Positions 24,823-37,371 are shown, counted from the stretch's first letter. The stretch is DNA of 64,000 nucleotides from Wuchereria bancrofti (GCA_005281725.1 SSBO01000001.1:1162399-1226398); one strand, 5' to 3'. Numbers and translations are program-made. The notes: generated from the letters alone by a model not told the origin.

Positions 24823-27800
24823 TTAACGAACCAGCACATTCGCTTGTTGCTGTTGATTAACTGTCGACGTAGTAGCAGAACCATTAATATTTGAAGCACT
24901 TTCTTCTAATTGTCGAATTGCTTCAAGAATTGTGTAAAAATTTGAATTCAAATTGGCTCCAGTAGCATTTTCCAATGAATTAAAAAGAAATGGTGATTGA
25001 TGTGTGAGTAAATCACCGATCGGTGGTGGTTGTGTTTGTGATGGTGAAGATTTTTGATCATCAATAAAGCGTGCTTCATTGCTAGTTGCTATTGTTGATA
25101 CTGCTGTTTCGGATACCAAATTACTCGTAAACATGCTTAAATCAAAACTCGTAGTTTGTAGTGGTCCAGCACTACCACTACTACTATCATTACCAGTACC
25201 ACAACCATTACTATTACCTACTCGTGCATTGGTCAACAGATTATCGATCAGAAGTGCAGGCGGTAAAAGCCCTGAAAAAGAAAACAATATAATTTCTAAT
25301 CGAACTCTAAATGGGCAAAATTAATCTAAAACAGAAAAAAAAAAATTAGTAGTTTTATTCAGATTTAGTGTAATTAAGATTAAGACATCTCGGTATTTTC
25401 ACTATTTTTCAAAAAATTTGAAAAACATAAAATTTCTTTTTTTTAATTAGTTTGGATTTTAAACAGCTTTCAATTTTTCAAATCAATCATTGAATCAAAT
25501 GAATTTCCACATTACAAATGAGCATAGTTCCAGAAGATACGGGGGGGATGAGAAGGGGAAGGAGAAAAAATGGCACCACCATGGTTACTTTGACAATTTG
25601 TTAAGGATGAAATGTTTAAAAGAAAGCTTTTCCAATAGTTTTTCAAATATACAGAGAGAAATTCAAAACTCCCATGGGAACTTTCTAAATTACACCAGAA
25701 TCTAATACATTTCAAATGATAGGCAGCAATTGTTGAGAAATTCTATAATAATTTAGAAGCAAAATTTAATAAATCAATAAGTTTACTTTATAAAATTCAC
25801 CAGTACTATTGGTCATATCATTTGAATTTATTAGTGCTATTAAAGGTAAAATGTTAAAAAAAGAAGTTTTTCCTCAGCAACTCTTAACGCTAAATGTTTT
25901 TAGCACATAATAGTGTTCTTAGAACTAGAAATTTTCTTATACATGAGCATAGTGCATTCTGAAAATGAATGAAGAGAAAAATTGAACGAAAACAATCCAG
26001 TTCATTAACAATAAATTATTGAATCTAAAATTAAATTTCAAAATGAAAACCTGTAAATCCACGTGTATGTAGAATTGGAGGTACGACATTCTGCAATGCA
26101 ATAGCCGGATTAATTATTGACGAATTTGGTTTTGAAAGGAACTGTGAAAGCACCGGTGAATTCGTCCATAAATTAAACATTCTCTCATAAAGGTGTCGCA
26201 AACGACGCTCATGTTCCAAAGCAGCTGTTAGCTCACCTATTACACCACGTTCTCGCATGTTTTCATCTGAAAAGAAAGAAGAAGGAATATGTCATATGAA
26301 TAAAAGAGCAACTCTTTCCTTTAATTATCCACTGCAGAAATCATGTTTTTTGAGAAATTAAATGCTTAGAAATGTATTTAATGATTCTTTTGTACACAGT
26401 GGAGCAACAAACCATTCAAACAAAAGTATGATAATTTTGTACCATTTAAAACTTTTTTGTAAGTCAACAAATTTTTTTTTTTGTCCTCAAACATCTATTT
26501 CTTTTTCTTTTTCTCTTTTAACAGCTCTATATGATAAGAAAGCATTGCCCAAACTTGATCAAATAATTCAACGATGATAAAATTCCAAAACGAAAAATGG
26601 AGCAAATTCCTTTTTCTGTTATCAATTCAAACAAAACCTTGAATCTTTCGTTTTTTAGCATTTATAACTGTTTCTTTCTCTTCAATGAGTTTCATTTTTT
26701 CGGCACGCAATGTCTGAATCAGTTCCACTGTATGTTGTAATATTGCAGCCTAAAATATCTATATTTAACATGAATAATTTCACACCGTAAAAGAAATATT
26801 GTAGCAGAAATTTCTTTGCTACTTACTTAACATATTCTTTTTCCTAAATGCTAATTTCTCTTGACATGTCTAGTAGTTAATATAAGGTTTTTTTTCTTTC
26901 TTTCTCTCTCTCTCTCTCTATACTTATGTCCTTGAAAAGATACATCACAATATATTGTATTGTAGTGATGAAGCAAATTACTATTTTCTACAATACATTT
27001 ACAGCACAACAGTAAAAAAATATGGCAATCATATTTTCTTTTCTTTTTTTTTTTTTTTTGTAATTTACAAAAACACTTTATCATCTTCTCTTCAGTGACA
27101 AATTTAATGAGGCATGCGATAATCAGAACAAAAAGACTCACTTTGCTTAACTTTTCGCCATCTCTTCTAGGCAATAATAACTTTAGTGACTGAAAACCGG
27201 CATTGATACTTTGCATACGACGACGTTCGTTGCAATTAGCAATTTGACGACGAAGACGTCGATCCGTTGTGTCTATATTACCGCCCATCGGCGGTGAAAT
27301 GGGATCATTCGGTGGCTCACTACTGCCCGTGTGATATGATGGTGATTCGCTGAAATTAACCTTAAAAATTATATTTGCAAATTTCAATGAAGAAACAAAA
27401 AATTGATAGTTCGATTACCTGCACAAAGATAAAGTAAGTAAAACAAACTTGCTGAAATATCAGGATAAAAGGAAAGATAGAAGGGGTGCAATTATTTTAC
27501 AGATTTTTAATTTAAACTTATACCATTAACAAAGCATTAAGGGAACGAAATGTCGAACAACTAAATGTAGACAACATAAACAATGATCATCTTTCAGGAA
27601 TGATAAATGATGAACAATGTCTTACTAATTCTTCCGGTCTTTCTTTAGATTTTAGAACTCGAGCAATCAGACGCCAAAATTTTGGTCTAGAATGACTGCG
27701 AGACGATACAGAAAATGATGCGCAGCATTGAGAGATAATTAATTCCTCTTTCTTTTGTCTTCAATTCTTTATTCTTTTTGTTATTGTTATCGGATACCTT

Positions 27801-30367
27801 TCAAACTATCTGTCCAAAAAAACATTTTACTGATTCTAAAGTTTTAGACGGGAATGAAAGTCTAAAACTTAGTTAAAAAAGATCGATTAAAGCATACATC
27901 TTTAATCATATTACTTCCCTTCTCTAGTTGAAAAGCAAACAATTGAGATATTACGCAAAGAGAAGCCGACTGGTATTATCAAATATCGCATCTTAAAAAA
28001 TTCTGGTAAGAATTACATAGTTATGTAATTTTTAATCTCAAATAATACTTCCTTAAATATTTAAACAACCTTAGAACATGACTTGTGAAATTCGATGTTA
28101 TTTAAATTTCATTTCTGTACAAAATTTTACACAATTCTCACATTATGTAAAATAGAATTGGCATTTTTATACTTTTATACTCATATTATTATTAAAATGA
28201 AAGTTTCCCTATATTTTTTTAAGAGAGAAAGAGAGAGGTTTCCACTCATTTTCCACTCTTACACCTGAAGTATTTTGAAGAAATAAATCTGGTTAACAAC
28301 GAATGAACCGTTCTTTGCTTACATTTATTTCTATTTAACTTAGAAGAAAAAAAAAAGGAAAAAATTCCAGCATCTCAGTAATGTAACCAATGAAGAAAAT
28401 AAATGAGTGATTATGGTTAAACCTGTTAGTTTCCTTTCAAAAACTAATACTAAATTGTTTGCAATGATATGACATCCAAATTTATTTTTTACTTGCAAAA
28501 AAAAAAAAGAACAAAAAAAGAAAACAAACAGCTGTAATGATTGTTGATTTTTTTTTTTGCTCTTCATTATCATTATTGAATCAAGAAATAATATTACAAT
28601 TTATAATTAGCATTAGCATAATTATTTAAATATTGAAATCTTTAAATGTTTATTACTCTTACATATTATTATTCTGCTGCAATATGTTAATAGTGTAAAT
28701 TAATTAAATTAAATGATACATCCCTTTACATTCCCTAAATTTGTCCCAAATAGAGAATAGAAGAAATAAAAAAGTGTTGCTAAAATGTCGCAAGAAATAG
28801 CGTGTACATACACATACACTCACATACAGCCACATACACATACATACATACATACACAAATATATAAATATCGCCACAATCGTTTGCAAGCGCCACCATC
28901 AGTTACTACTACCACCACCACTACCAGTAACTGCCATCACTATCAGCATCAAAAGAAGTACAAAAACAATGACAGAGCTGCCCGGCTGTCCTGTGATCAA
29001 AAAATGGACTACTCATTCACTCACATACACATACATACATACATACATAGACATACATAAATAAATATGTGTACATAAAGATTGGTTTAAAAACTGTTCA
29101 TTATATAACAACAAAGTATATATTTCTCATTCTACAATACTGATAAGGAAAGAAATGAAAAGATAATTAAGATAAAATATTTGAACAATGTTGCAAAAAG
29201 ATATTTATATCTTTTAATTCGATTTTTATTATCATTTTCTTTTTTTCCTACTTTTGAAATAAAATTTATATTTGCCATATATTAAGTCAAATCTAAACTA
29301 GTCAAGTGATTTGATTAAAAATTTAACTTAGCTTAGATCTTCAAATTTAATAATTTCTATAGCTATTATTTGGTTTTTTTTTTTTAAAATTTGCATTTTG
29401 TGCTTTCTTTTTGGGAAAAATTTGAAGTGCTATACCAAAATGTTAGATAAAATTAGAAATGAAAGAGAAAAGAAAGTGTAATGCTTTCTCATTTTACATG
29501 ATATTTTATCCATAATAAACTATCATCTTCGCTCATATTCAGATAAGTCTTCTTTTTTTTTTCCTGGAACTATTCAGACATTCTTGTCTGGAATGTACTT
29601 TTCCTATCTATTAATGATATTATTCTTTATTTGTTATAAGCAGTTATTGCGAATAATCTTACTTTACTGAATGTTCAGTCTGATCAAATCTTTGTAATTC
29701 TGAAACTTTATGACTCATACATGCATGACATATATGAAAATGATATGATAAAAATGATTAAATGTTTATTTATTCCATTTAATGAAACAAATTTTGAAGT
29801 GTTATATCTAATATTTACATTCATGCGGTAATCCGAAACTAACCTTCTTCATTTTGAAGGAATGGACCAATTTTGATAAAATTTTATCAAATTATAACGT
29901 AAAATTGAACAGTAATCAGAGCTATGACGATGTAAATAATATGTTTGGGAAGCATAAAGCATATATAAAATAATAGTAATTTAGTTCATTAATTAAGTCT
30001 ATTTCATTAAATAAAATGTTTTTATTATGTATCATTATAAGTAAACGGAATTTCATAGATGAAAAGTTTCTTTTGTAATGAATAGTTTTTGAAAACAAAA
30101 AAAAAAAATTCTAATTATATCATTTTCTACAATCATTTCGAAATATGAAAATTAAACACGAAGTTTTATGATTCCAGTCAATAATCCGAAAAAAAAAAGG
30201 AATAGAAAGTAATGATAGAGTAATAATAAAGTTATGAACCTTCTATGAGATTGACCGGAATATCGTTCCTCGTCTTCATCCGCACTGCTATTATTGTTAC
30301 CTTTGGTTTTCATTATTGCGACAACACCGCTTGTACTTCCCAGATGCGCTACATATTCATCCTTCAT
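24823..30367 (-). CDS. hlh-11: AP-4 family bHLH-leucine zipper transcription factor (5 exons)
   Basis: Orthologue of vertebrate TFAP4 (AP-4) and C. elegans HLH-11, a nuclear factor that binds CAGCTG E-boxes as a dimer. Exons on the minus strand: 30367-30240, 27349-27142, 26749-26638, 26266-26051, 25271-24823; joined length 370 residues. The bHLH spans about residues 73-128. Its basic region RRLRRQIANCNERRRMQS and the SINAGFQSLK helix are close to TFAP4, and NERRR carries the E-box-contacting Glu and Arg residues. Helix 2 (AAILQHTVELIQTL) continues into a first zipper (about 129-150), and a second heptad segment (GELTAALEHERRLRHLYERM) lies at about 156-178, as in the family's two-zipper layout. 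The C-terminal third is Ser/Gly/Asn/Gln-rich and ends in a QQQQ run. Phases agree at all four junctions. Intron 1 is 2.9 kb and its donor is the weak AAG|GTTCAT. The start is chosen because an acceptor TTATTTAG lies 33 bases upstream. Confidence 0.95.
28805..29060. repeat. CACATACA microsatellites flanking a GC-richer patch in hlh-11 intron 1
   Basis: ACATACAC-type repeats run from about 28805 to 28860 and again from about 29018 to 29060. Between them lies a GC-richer segment with ACC/ACT triplet repeats (about 28872-28995). The apparent plus-strand open frame through it is low complexity and has no recognisable domain. Confidence 0.75.
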
Positions 30368-30400
30368 TCTTTTTTCCTTCTTTTTTTTGCTCTTCTCGTG

Positions 30401-30410
30401 CTAAATAACA
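30401..30410 (-). promoter_or_regulatory. Probable spliced-leader acceptor of hlh-11
   Basis: Read on the minus strand, TGTTATTTAG ends at 30401 and is followed after 33 bases by the hlh-11 ATG at 30367. It is a good nematode acceptor with no plausible upstream coding exon, so trans-splicing (or a 5' UTR intron) is the simplest reading. Confidence 0.55.
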
Positions 30411-31194
30411 AGAAATCAATGACTTGAAAAATATTCGTAATGATAAAAGAAAAAAGTACTTAACGTATACGTAAGTGGGAAAACATAATATACGTAATGA
30501 ATATTTCACAGATTAATTTACAGAGTGGTAAAAATTTTTTCAACTTGTTTAGGTAAATTGTAAAAAATATTTACAATTATAGTCACGCTAAAAGATTTAT
30601 ACGATTGTTAATCTAATAATAATCATTTTAAGCAAATGATTAATGTAATAGGGAATGAAGCATGATGATTATCAAAGTGTATTTTCGATTTAAAAAAAAA
30701 TTTGCATTTTTTTACGCATTAAAATATCAAATTTTAATCATTTTAAGAAATTTTTTTAATCAGTTTCATACTATATTTTGAACTCTTTCATCCTTTAAAA
30801 CATTTCTATTCGATAAAGCTAAATAGTCTGTGAAATATCAATTTGAAAAAAATTAAATCATAGCTTTCATTGCAGTAATTGCTGTACACTTACACTAATA
30901 ATTCAATCCAATGCAAAATATGTAATTAACCTAAAAATTCTTGCAAGAAAAGAATACCTAACTAATTAATCTTATTCGAATCATTCATATGAAAAATATA
31001 ATTTAACTTCTCATTATTCTTCATAAAAATGAATATCTGATTTTATCAAATTTTTCAAAACTTTAAAAAGAAAATTTTCGATTTTTTTTTTCTTTTTTTT
31101 TTTAAAAATCTTAAAAATAAGCGTAAATTTGCCGCTATGAATAATAAAACACTAAATTCTAAAAATTATTCCAAAAGCATTAAAATTGAGAATG

Positions 31195-31395
31195 TATGAG
31201 TATGCGTGTATGTGTGTATGGTGTGTGTGTGTATGTGTGTGTATGTGTGTATGTGTGTGTATGTGTGTATGTGTGTGATGTGTGTGTATGTGTGTGTATG
31301 TATGTGTATGTGTGTGTATGTGTGTGTATGTGTGTGTATGTGTGTGTATGTGTGTGTGTATGTGTGTGCGTATGTGTGTGTGTATGTGTGTGTAA
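31195..31395. repeat. (TG)n/TGTGTATG microsatellite, about 200 bp
   Basis: Nearly uninterrupted TGTGTGTATG units. All three frames on both strands stay open because of the composition, giving Cys/Val or Thr/His pseudo-proteins that are not genes. It lies about 0.8-1.0 kb upstream of the hlh-11 start. Confidence 0.95.
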
Positions 31396-31599
31396 CCGAT
31401 AAAAATGACAAGAAGGGAAATGTAGTAAAAAAAAAGAAGAAAAAAAAAAAGATGCTGAGATAAACAGAGCGCCCGAGAGAATTTCTATTAAAATTGGAGT
31501 GAGGCCACGATGATTGTATGCCATTCATCCATCTATCTGTCTATGGATGGGATGCTGCTATTCCTCTTCCCATGCAGTGGTGCCATTACCGCCGTTCCA

Positions 31600-31650
31600 C
31601 TCGTCCCTTCAGCTGATCGCCAGCAGACGCACCACCCTCCCAGCTGTCAC
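31600..31650. promoter_or_regulatory. Two CAGCTG E-boxes in a GC-richer island upstream of hlh-11
   Basis: CAGCTG occurs at 31610-31615 and 31641-31646, 31 bp apart, in an unusually GC-rich stretch about 1.25 kb upstream of the hlh-11 ATG. CAGCTG is the known AP-4 core site, so autoregulation is possible. This is inference; the hexamer also occurs elsewhere in the window (for example near 28530, 50050 and 52442). Confidence 0.35.
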
Positions 31651-33149
31651 AGACATACACACTTTAGTATTTCATCAACAAAAAAAAAGAAGTGCCAAAT
31701 AACATTTGGTTTAATCTCGTCCAATGTATGTGTGTATGTATGTATGTGCTTACGTGTATGTGTATGTGTATGCGCTTCTGTCTACAACTAATGTGCCATT
31801 ATCATGTCAGTGTAACACAGAGTAATGTATGAGAAAGAGATTTCATGAAGGGAAAAAAAAAAATAGGAATAATACCAGCAGAATACTATTAAAGTAGTAT
31901 TCTACTTTAATATTACTACTACTAGAGATACTATCACAGTGCTTATCAGTACAGCAGTAATTAAGGAATAAGCTAATTAGTTAGTTGAAGAAAATAAAGT
32001 ATCACAAATATAACAGATGAAATGCTATCATATCGGTTAGATTATTGATAGTCATATTCTTTATCATCGTATCATTTATGTATTACTGTATTACAATACA
32101 TCATGATAATTGCAAATGCATAATTTACTTCTTGTTTCAGATTTGTATTGAAAAATTGCTGTTCAATTGTTCCATGTTACAAATAAATAAATTATAAATC
32201 TGAAGAAGCAAATTATCAATTAATGATATTAATCATTATTTATGAAGAATTAGTGAAATAAACTTTTGTATGCAAACTTTAACTTCACTTAAATTATATG
32301 TGAATATTTTGATCTTTATGCATATACCAAAAAGAAATGCATTCTTACCCCTTAACAATGCCTTCTGGTAATAATTCACTCAGCCTAATTTGTTACCAGT
32401 ACATTTTCATTAATCTAATTATATCTATCGAAATGATTGCTAGGAAATTAAATTCATTTATTCCATTCTATAGTTACAATATAAAAATTTGAAACAGATG
32501 AAGATGAATACAAAAGAAAACTCAGATGCTGTTAAAATCTGAAAGCTAGCAATGAAATGTTTAATAAATTCCAAGAGACAGAAAGTATTTCAAGTGCTTC
32601 TAAATATTTCGTCGCTTATATCCACACATTTTCTTTTTTGCACAAATAATTTCAAATAAGTTTACTCCAGCATTTGTTTCATCCTGTTTGTTGTACATAT
32701 CATTTCGTTATAAAGGAAGTAGAAACAATTTTAAAAAAAAAGAAAAATACTTCCCCATTTTATCATACATGATGGTCTTTACTTGTCAACCAGTTTTTTG
32801 ATCACTCAGTACTCTCTAAATTTTCTTCCGGTTGTGTTGCATTATAACTGCACGTATAATAATATATGATTCCCTCCTTTCCCCAAAAAAGGCAAGGCAG
32901 ATGTCAATCATTAAACCATAGTATTTAATTCATCCGGTGCTTAAGTTCAGTTTTTCAGTTAAGTTCAGTTAGATAACTCAACTACATTATACTGATAGTA
33001 AACGAGATAAAACGAACGCTAATATTGAATTAGATAAATCTGTGGAAAGTTTTATATCGCAAAATGAAAAGATCACATTTAATTTGTTGACATAACAGTG
33101 AACATACGAAAAATACAATAATAAAGTCACTGGAACCAAAAATTAGCCA

Positions 33150-36100
33150 TCAAAGTTGTTGAGTTGAATTACCATTCCACCTGGCTTCATCATCTGATTG
33201 TGAAGAATCCTCGTCGTTACGAAATCTCCGAAAGTTACCTTCCTAAATTGATTTTTTATATTTTAGTTCTATAACATGAATTTACGATAAACCTCAGATG
33301 AAAATGGAGATCTAAACCCATTCAGTAAATTTATTCTTACATGTCTAACGTGATCTCGGTGATGTTCACCACTTTGTTTCGCTTTGTGAACTTTGCTCGG
33401 TACAGTGGTAGGATTGCTGGGTTCAGTTGTACCGTCCAGTGACGAAGTAGGACCTTTATAACCAATTATATAAAGTAGAATACGATATAAAGCTTGAAAT
33501 GGAGCAGCAATAGCATAATGAAGTAATCCGATCCACCTGGAACCACCATATGCAGCCACTGCTCGCTTACGTTTCTAAAGCAGCAATTTACTAAAACCAA
33601 GTGAAGTCATCAAAAAAAAGAAAATCCACTCAAATTCAGGACAATTAAAGTGCTTATGGAACACTGAGTAGAAGTGACTAGAAGAAAATGCAGCTTCAAA
33701 TCAGAATGAAATTTTTTTTTACGTCTTTTTCTACATCATTCCATCCAAAAGTTACAAAAACAATACTGCCAAAAGGTAAACATGGTAGTAATTTTTGAAG
33801 TGTTTTTAAATTTGATACTCATGATATTTTTTGTCGATAAACAATAACAAAAAATATACGTTATGAAGGAACATAAATTTACAGAAAGTACGAGGACAGT
33901 TGCGGTTGGCGTTAAACCCAGTTCAGCAAATGTTTTTGTGATATCAGGAAACTCTCGCCTTGGATACATTTGCACTATATAAAAATCATCACCTTCGCGT
34001 CCATCCTAAAATAACAAAGTATGAAAAATTAGCTTAAAATACAAAATTTATTCGAGATTAAATCATTAAAAACTAAACCATTATAAAAAAAGTATAAAAG
34101 TACTCAACTACTTCAGAGATGAACAATATTATACCTTCTTGATTATTTCTACAAGCTGGGAAAAGATGTCTGTGGAAGCAAACTGATGCACCAAAGTAGA
34201 ACCATCGGAAAACTTGCACTGAATGCGGCATCCAGCACTTAAAATTCAAATATACGTGCAAAAAACGTAAGAGGAAATTAATAGGAAATGAGATCCTATG
34301 ATAAATCACGTAAATGTCCATTACGGCATTTAGTGAAAAGCATTTTGCGAAGCCAAAATCCATTTACATGCTTCGTAATGAATGCTAAATACGATCATAA
34401 GTGGTAAATGATAAAAAGAAACACCGTATTAACAATTTTACTTTGTTCATTTACTAACATAGAAAAATACCTGTCTGAAACTGAAGACTGCATATTAATC
34501 TGATGATCCGCAGACTTTGCTTTATGCTCTTGCTCCTTAACATTACCTAATATTCCATTCATCCGTTCTTCTCTAAAAATATTCAAATAAACTTTTTGCT
34601 AAATAATTATTTAAATAATTCATTATAACTTTCAAAATGAAAATTTCATTTATTTTCCTAATTTATTCCACATACTTGTCTGCCTTAATCTGCTGACGAA
34701 TTTTCTCCAGGTAAGCTTCTTGCTCACGTTTTTCTCGGTTCCTCTGCTCCATTATCTCGCGTCTCTCGCGTTCCTCACGTGACGCCTTCAATATATAAGA
34801 ATATAATTTACTATTACATATATATTGGAAACTAACTAAAAACGCTGCTGAGCCTAAAATAAACTTTCCTAAACTTGAATGAGCGCCATAAAATTACGAA
34901 GAAAAATGTGCAAAAACAAAACTCGCGCCTGGCACTAACTTTGGATTCTGCCAATGATTTACCCAAATTTCTTCTTTCGATCTCTTTTTCATTCTCTTCC
35001 TTTTTTTTCATAATTGTGTCTCCTTCACGTTTCTTTTCAAGTAATTCATGCGCTCTAAAAAAAACCTAAAGTTTCAGAAACAAATATAAATAAATAAATA
35101 AATAAAATGGACCAGCTTCTATAAAAGAGAGCCATCACATTTTGAAAGTTTCTATAGATACTTCACACAAGTAAATCAAAAATAAGTTTTAAATTCAACG
35201 AAAAAGCTTTAATACCAATGGAAAATTACCTTTTTATCTTTTCATCCATGCTGGTAGCAGTACATTCTTTTCTTTCTGTCTTTTCTATATCTGGATTACT
35301 AGTTACAGTTAATGAAGAAGAAGAAGACTGATGAGCATCGTTCAAAGTCTGTAACATGAAACATTGAAGTCGGTAGCAGAATTTTCTGGTCTTCATCGCT
35401 AGCTTCACAATTACAAAGCAGTAAATTGCTCATAATTTTTTTTTTTTTTTTTTGAGTAATTATTGAAAGTAAATAAAAAGAAAAATTAGTGGGAGTAAAA
35501 CAAGCAAAATAATAAAATTAAATTGTAGCAAATATTTGAGCAAAGCGGTTTTTGAAAATATTTTGACTATGAAAACTACTTGCCTTCATAGCAATCTTAA
35601 GTCTTTGTGCAAAGGTTTCTTCAGTCAGTTCTTCAGTGACTGTAATAACATCTAAAGGCTTCCCTTTCAAGTCAATAACATATGATGCTGGCACAATAAA
35701 TACGGGATCTAAAATAAATTTAGTTGCAAATTTCCTCAATGAGATGACATTTTTTGTGAAAAAACATGATAAACCAATATCATGAAGTGCGATATAAATG
35801 TAGGAATTGATTGAAATGGCTTAACATGCTATGTCTTTCAGCAAACCTATAAAGAATCAAAGTGAAGTTATGCCGATGTCAAAAAATATGCATTTCAATA
35901 AGAAAAAACATTAGGAATATAAATGTAAGAAAAAAGAAACTAACATATTTGGGCAAACTGTTTTGCCGTTTCGGTTCCTTGAAAAATACGTATGCCAACC
36001 AAAGCTGGTTGGCAAATATTGTTATCAATACTATCCCAAAGCTGTGCCATTCGCATACTTTGTTCATCTTTATTCTCTGAAATAGATAAATGCAATCACA

Positions 36101-36612
36101 AAAGTGTTACAATCAAGAATTCCATATCATAACTGCAGATTAATCCATTCACCAGTGATGATTAATTTTCAAATGAAATTATGAAAAAGTTCACCTGCTT
36201 TTTTCTGATATAATATTTATTTTTTCAAATATCCTATTTTTTTTCCTAATAAAAACAGAATACCTGTTTAATTTCTTTACGATCTTACCGGACTACTTCA
36301 TTATTTTAACATGTATATTAATCAATTTCAGTGACTCAAATAACACAATTCATAGAGAATGAGTTGTAGCTAGATCCGATTAGATCCTGAATTTTTATAA
36401 AAGAAAATATATGCCCACCCAGTTATGAAAGAAAACATACGCTACCTTGCTATCATACGTTAATTCCATTGATAATTTTAATTTCAATATCAAATTAAAT
36501 ATAAAATGATGTTTCGCTTACCTGGCGGTTGTTGAATATTAACAATGAAGAGCGCCTTTTGTTCGCGGCTTGTGGCAATTGCTTCACTTATTCTGCCTTC
36601 AAACCATTTCAT
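33150..36612 (-). CDS. ubxn-4: UBX-domain protein 4 (erasin/UBXD2), p97 adaptor (11 exons)
   Basis: Orthologue of UBXN4/erasin, an ER-membrane UBX protein that recruits p97/CDC-48 in ER-associated degradation. Minus-strand exons: 36612-36522, 36076-35945, 35708-35584, 35348-35230, 35054-34940, 34785-34676, 34572-34471, 34237-34135, 34005-33883, 33574-33341, 33242-33150; joined product 448 residues, phases consistent throughout. The N-terminal thioredoxin-like part starts MKWFEGRISEAIATSR (human MLWFQGAIPAAIATAK) and includes a YPVFIVPASYVID strand. A Ser/Thr linker (about 117-155) precedes a Lys/Glu/Arg coiled coil (about 156-264). The UBX domain (about 265-340) begins with CRIQCKFSDGS and carries MYPRREF, where p97 adaptors have their FPR-type loop. 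A hydrophobic membrane-insertion segment follows (about 354-379), and the tail ends WNGNSTQQL, matching human WNGNSTQQM. Intron 3 has a GC donor. It is divergent to MED1, 0.8 kb away. Confidence 0.96.
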
Positions 36613-36628
36613 AATTCCTCTTCTCTGC

Positions 36629-36640
36629 CTACAAAAGAAG
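36629..36640 (-). promoter_or_regulatory. Probable spliced-leader acceptor of ubxn-4
   Basis: On the minus strand CTTCTTTTGTAG ends at 36629, 16 bases before the ATG at 36612. The short distance and the absence of an upstream exon favour trans-splicing and support this start. Confidence 0.6.
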
Positions 36641-36691
36641 CACTAATTTCCACTATCAAAATGTACTACTTTTTCACACGTAACAACAATA

Positions 36692-36812
36692 AAATTAAAC
36701 GTCGTAAACATACTACGTTGACTTTGTTCATTTTGCACCTGACGTAATGACAATTAAACCGAGCGTAATAAACGTATCACGTCCACTTTGTTCATTTTGT
36801 ATCTGACGTCTC
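36692..36812. repeat. Imperfect tandem direct repeat with TGACGT motifs
   Basis: Two copies of a unit of about 60 bp share AATTAAAC, ACTTTGTTCATTTTG and CTGACGT in the same order. Copy 1 spans about 36692-36746 and copy 2 about 36752-36810. Each ends in TGACGT. The position 80-200 bp upstream of the ubxn-4 start suggests promoter elements. Confidence 0.75.
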
Positions 36813-37305
36813 TTCATCCAGCTAACTCTCCCCTCAACTTTCCATCACTGATAATACTGCCACATTTAGCTAACTTCACAATTAACTAACTGCTAATTCT
36901 CCCAATTCAATAGTATTTTCCAGATCTTATTATTCTCTGACACTCCTTAAGCCATGTACTATTTTCTCACACACTCAATTCTCTTCAACCTTTCGGACAC
37001 TAGCATTATTCAATTTTTGGAAGACTGGTTTGGCATAGCGGAGCAATTATGTCGTCTGAGCATATCAATATCGATTTGTGCAAGACGAGAATTGTTGTGA
37101 CGTCTGTATTCTGTACGCGTATCACGTACGCGTCATCTATATGCACGCTTGCATTCGCTGATTTTTTCACGTAAAATTTGTGAAAGCTAATAGCATTTCT
37201 AAACACTGATAATATACTGTGAACTTATCTAACAGTTTAGTGACGGGTGTTCACTTTGACTAAGTGGAAACTGATACGTGTGATATTAAAGTATATGTGG
37301 AATAT

Positions 37306-37371
37306 AAACTTTCACTTGACAATATCAAAATGATAAAATAATATCAAAATGATATTGTCAAGTGAAAGTTT
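37306..37371. repeat. Perfect 22-bp inverted repeat (hairpin) upstream of MED1
   Basis: The left arm 37306-37327 (contains CTTTCACTTGACAATATCA) is the exact reverse complement of the right arm 37350-37371, with a 22-nt spacer. The spacer repeats the word AATATCAAAATGAT found at the arm edge. The element ends 67 bases before the MED1 trans-splice acceptor. Confidence 0.92.

Larger units (their letters stand above)
30411..33149. other. Intergenic region between hlh-11 and ubxn-4
   Basis: This is the upstream region of hlh-11 and lies beyond the 3' end of ubxn-4, since both are on the minus strand. It holds a GT microsatellite at about 31195-31395, a GC-richer island at about 31480-31665 and a second GTAT-rich patch near 31725-31780. 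No exon with family similarity was found. Confidence 0.6.

Noticed and set aside
31166..31528. Thr/His and Cys/Val rich open frames on both strands
   Set aside because: They are produced by the GT/CA microsatellite, which is open in all frames.
35226..35408. ubxn-4 exon 4 starting at an internal Met (MKLAMKTRKFC)
   Set aside because: The in-phase acceptor ATGTTACAG at 35349-35350 lies inside this frame; the part before it is intron.
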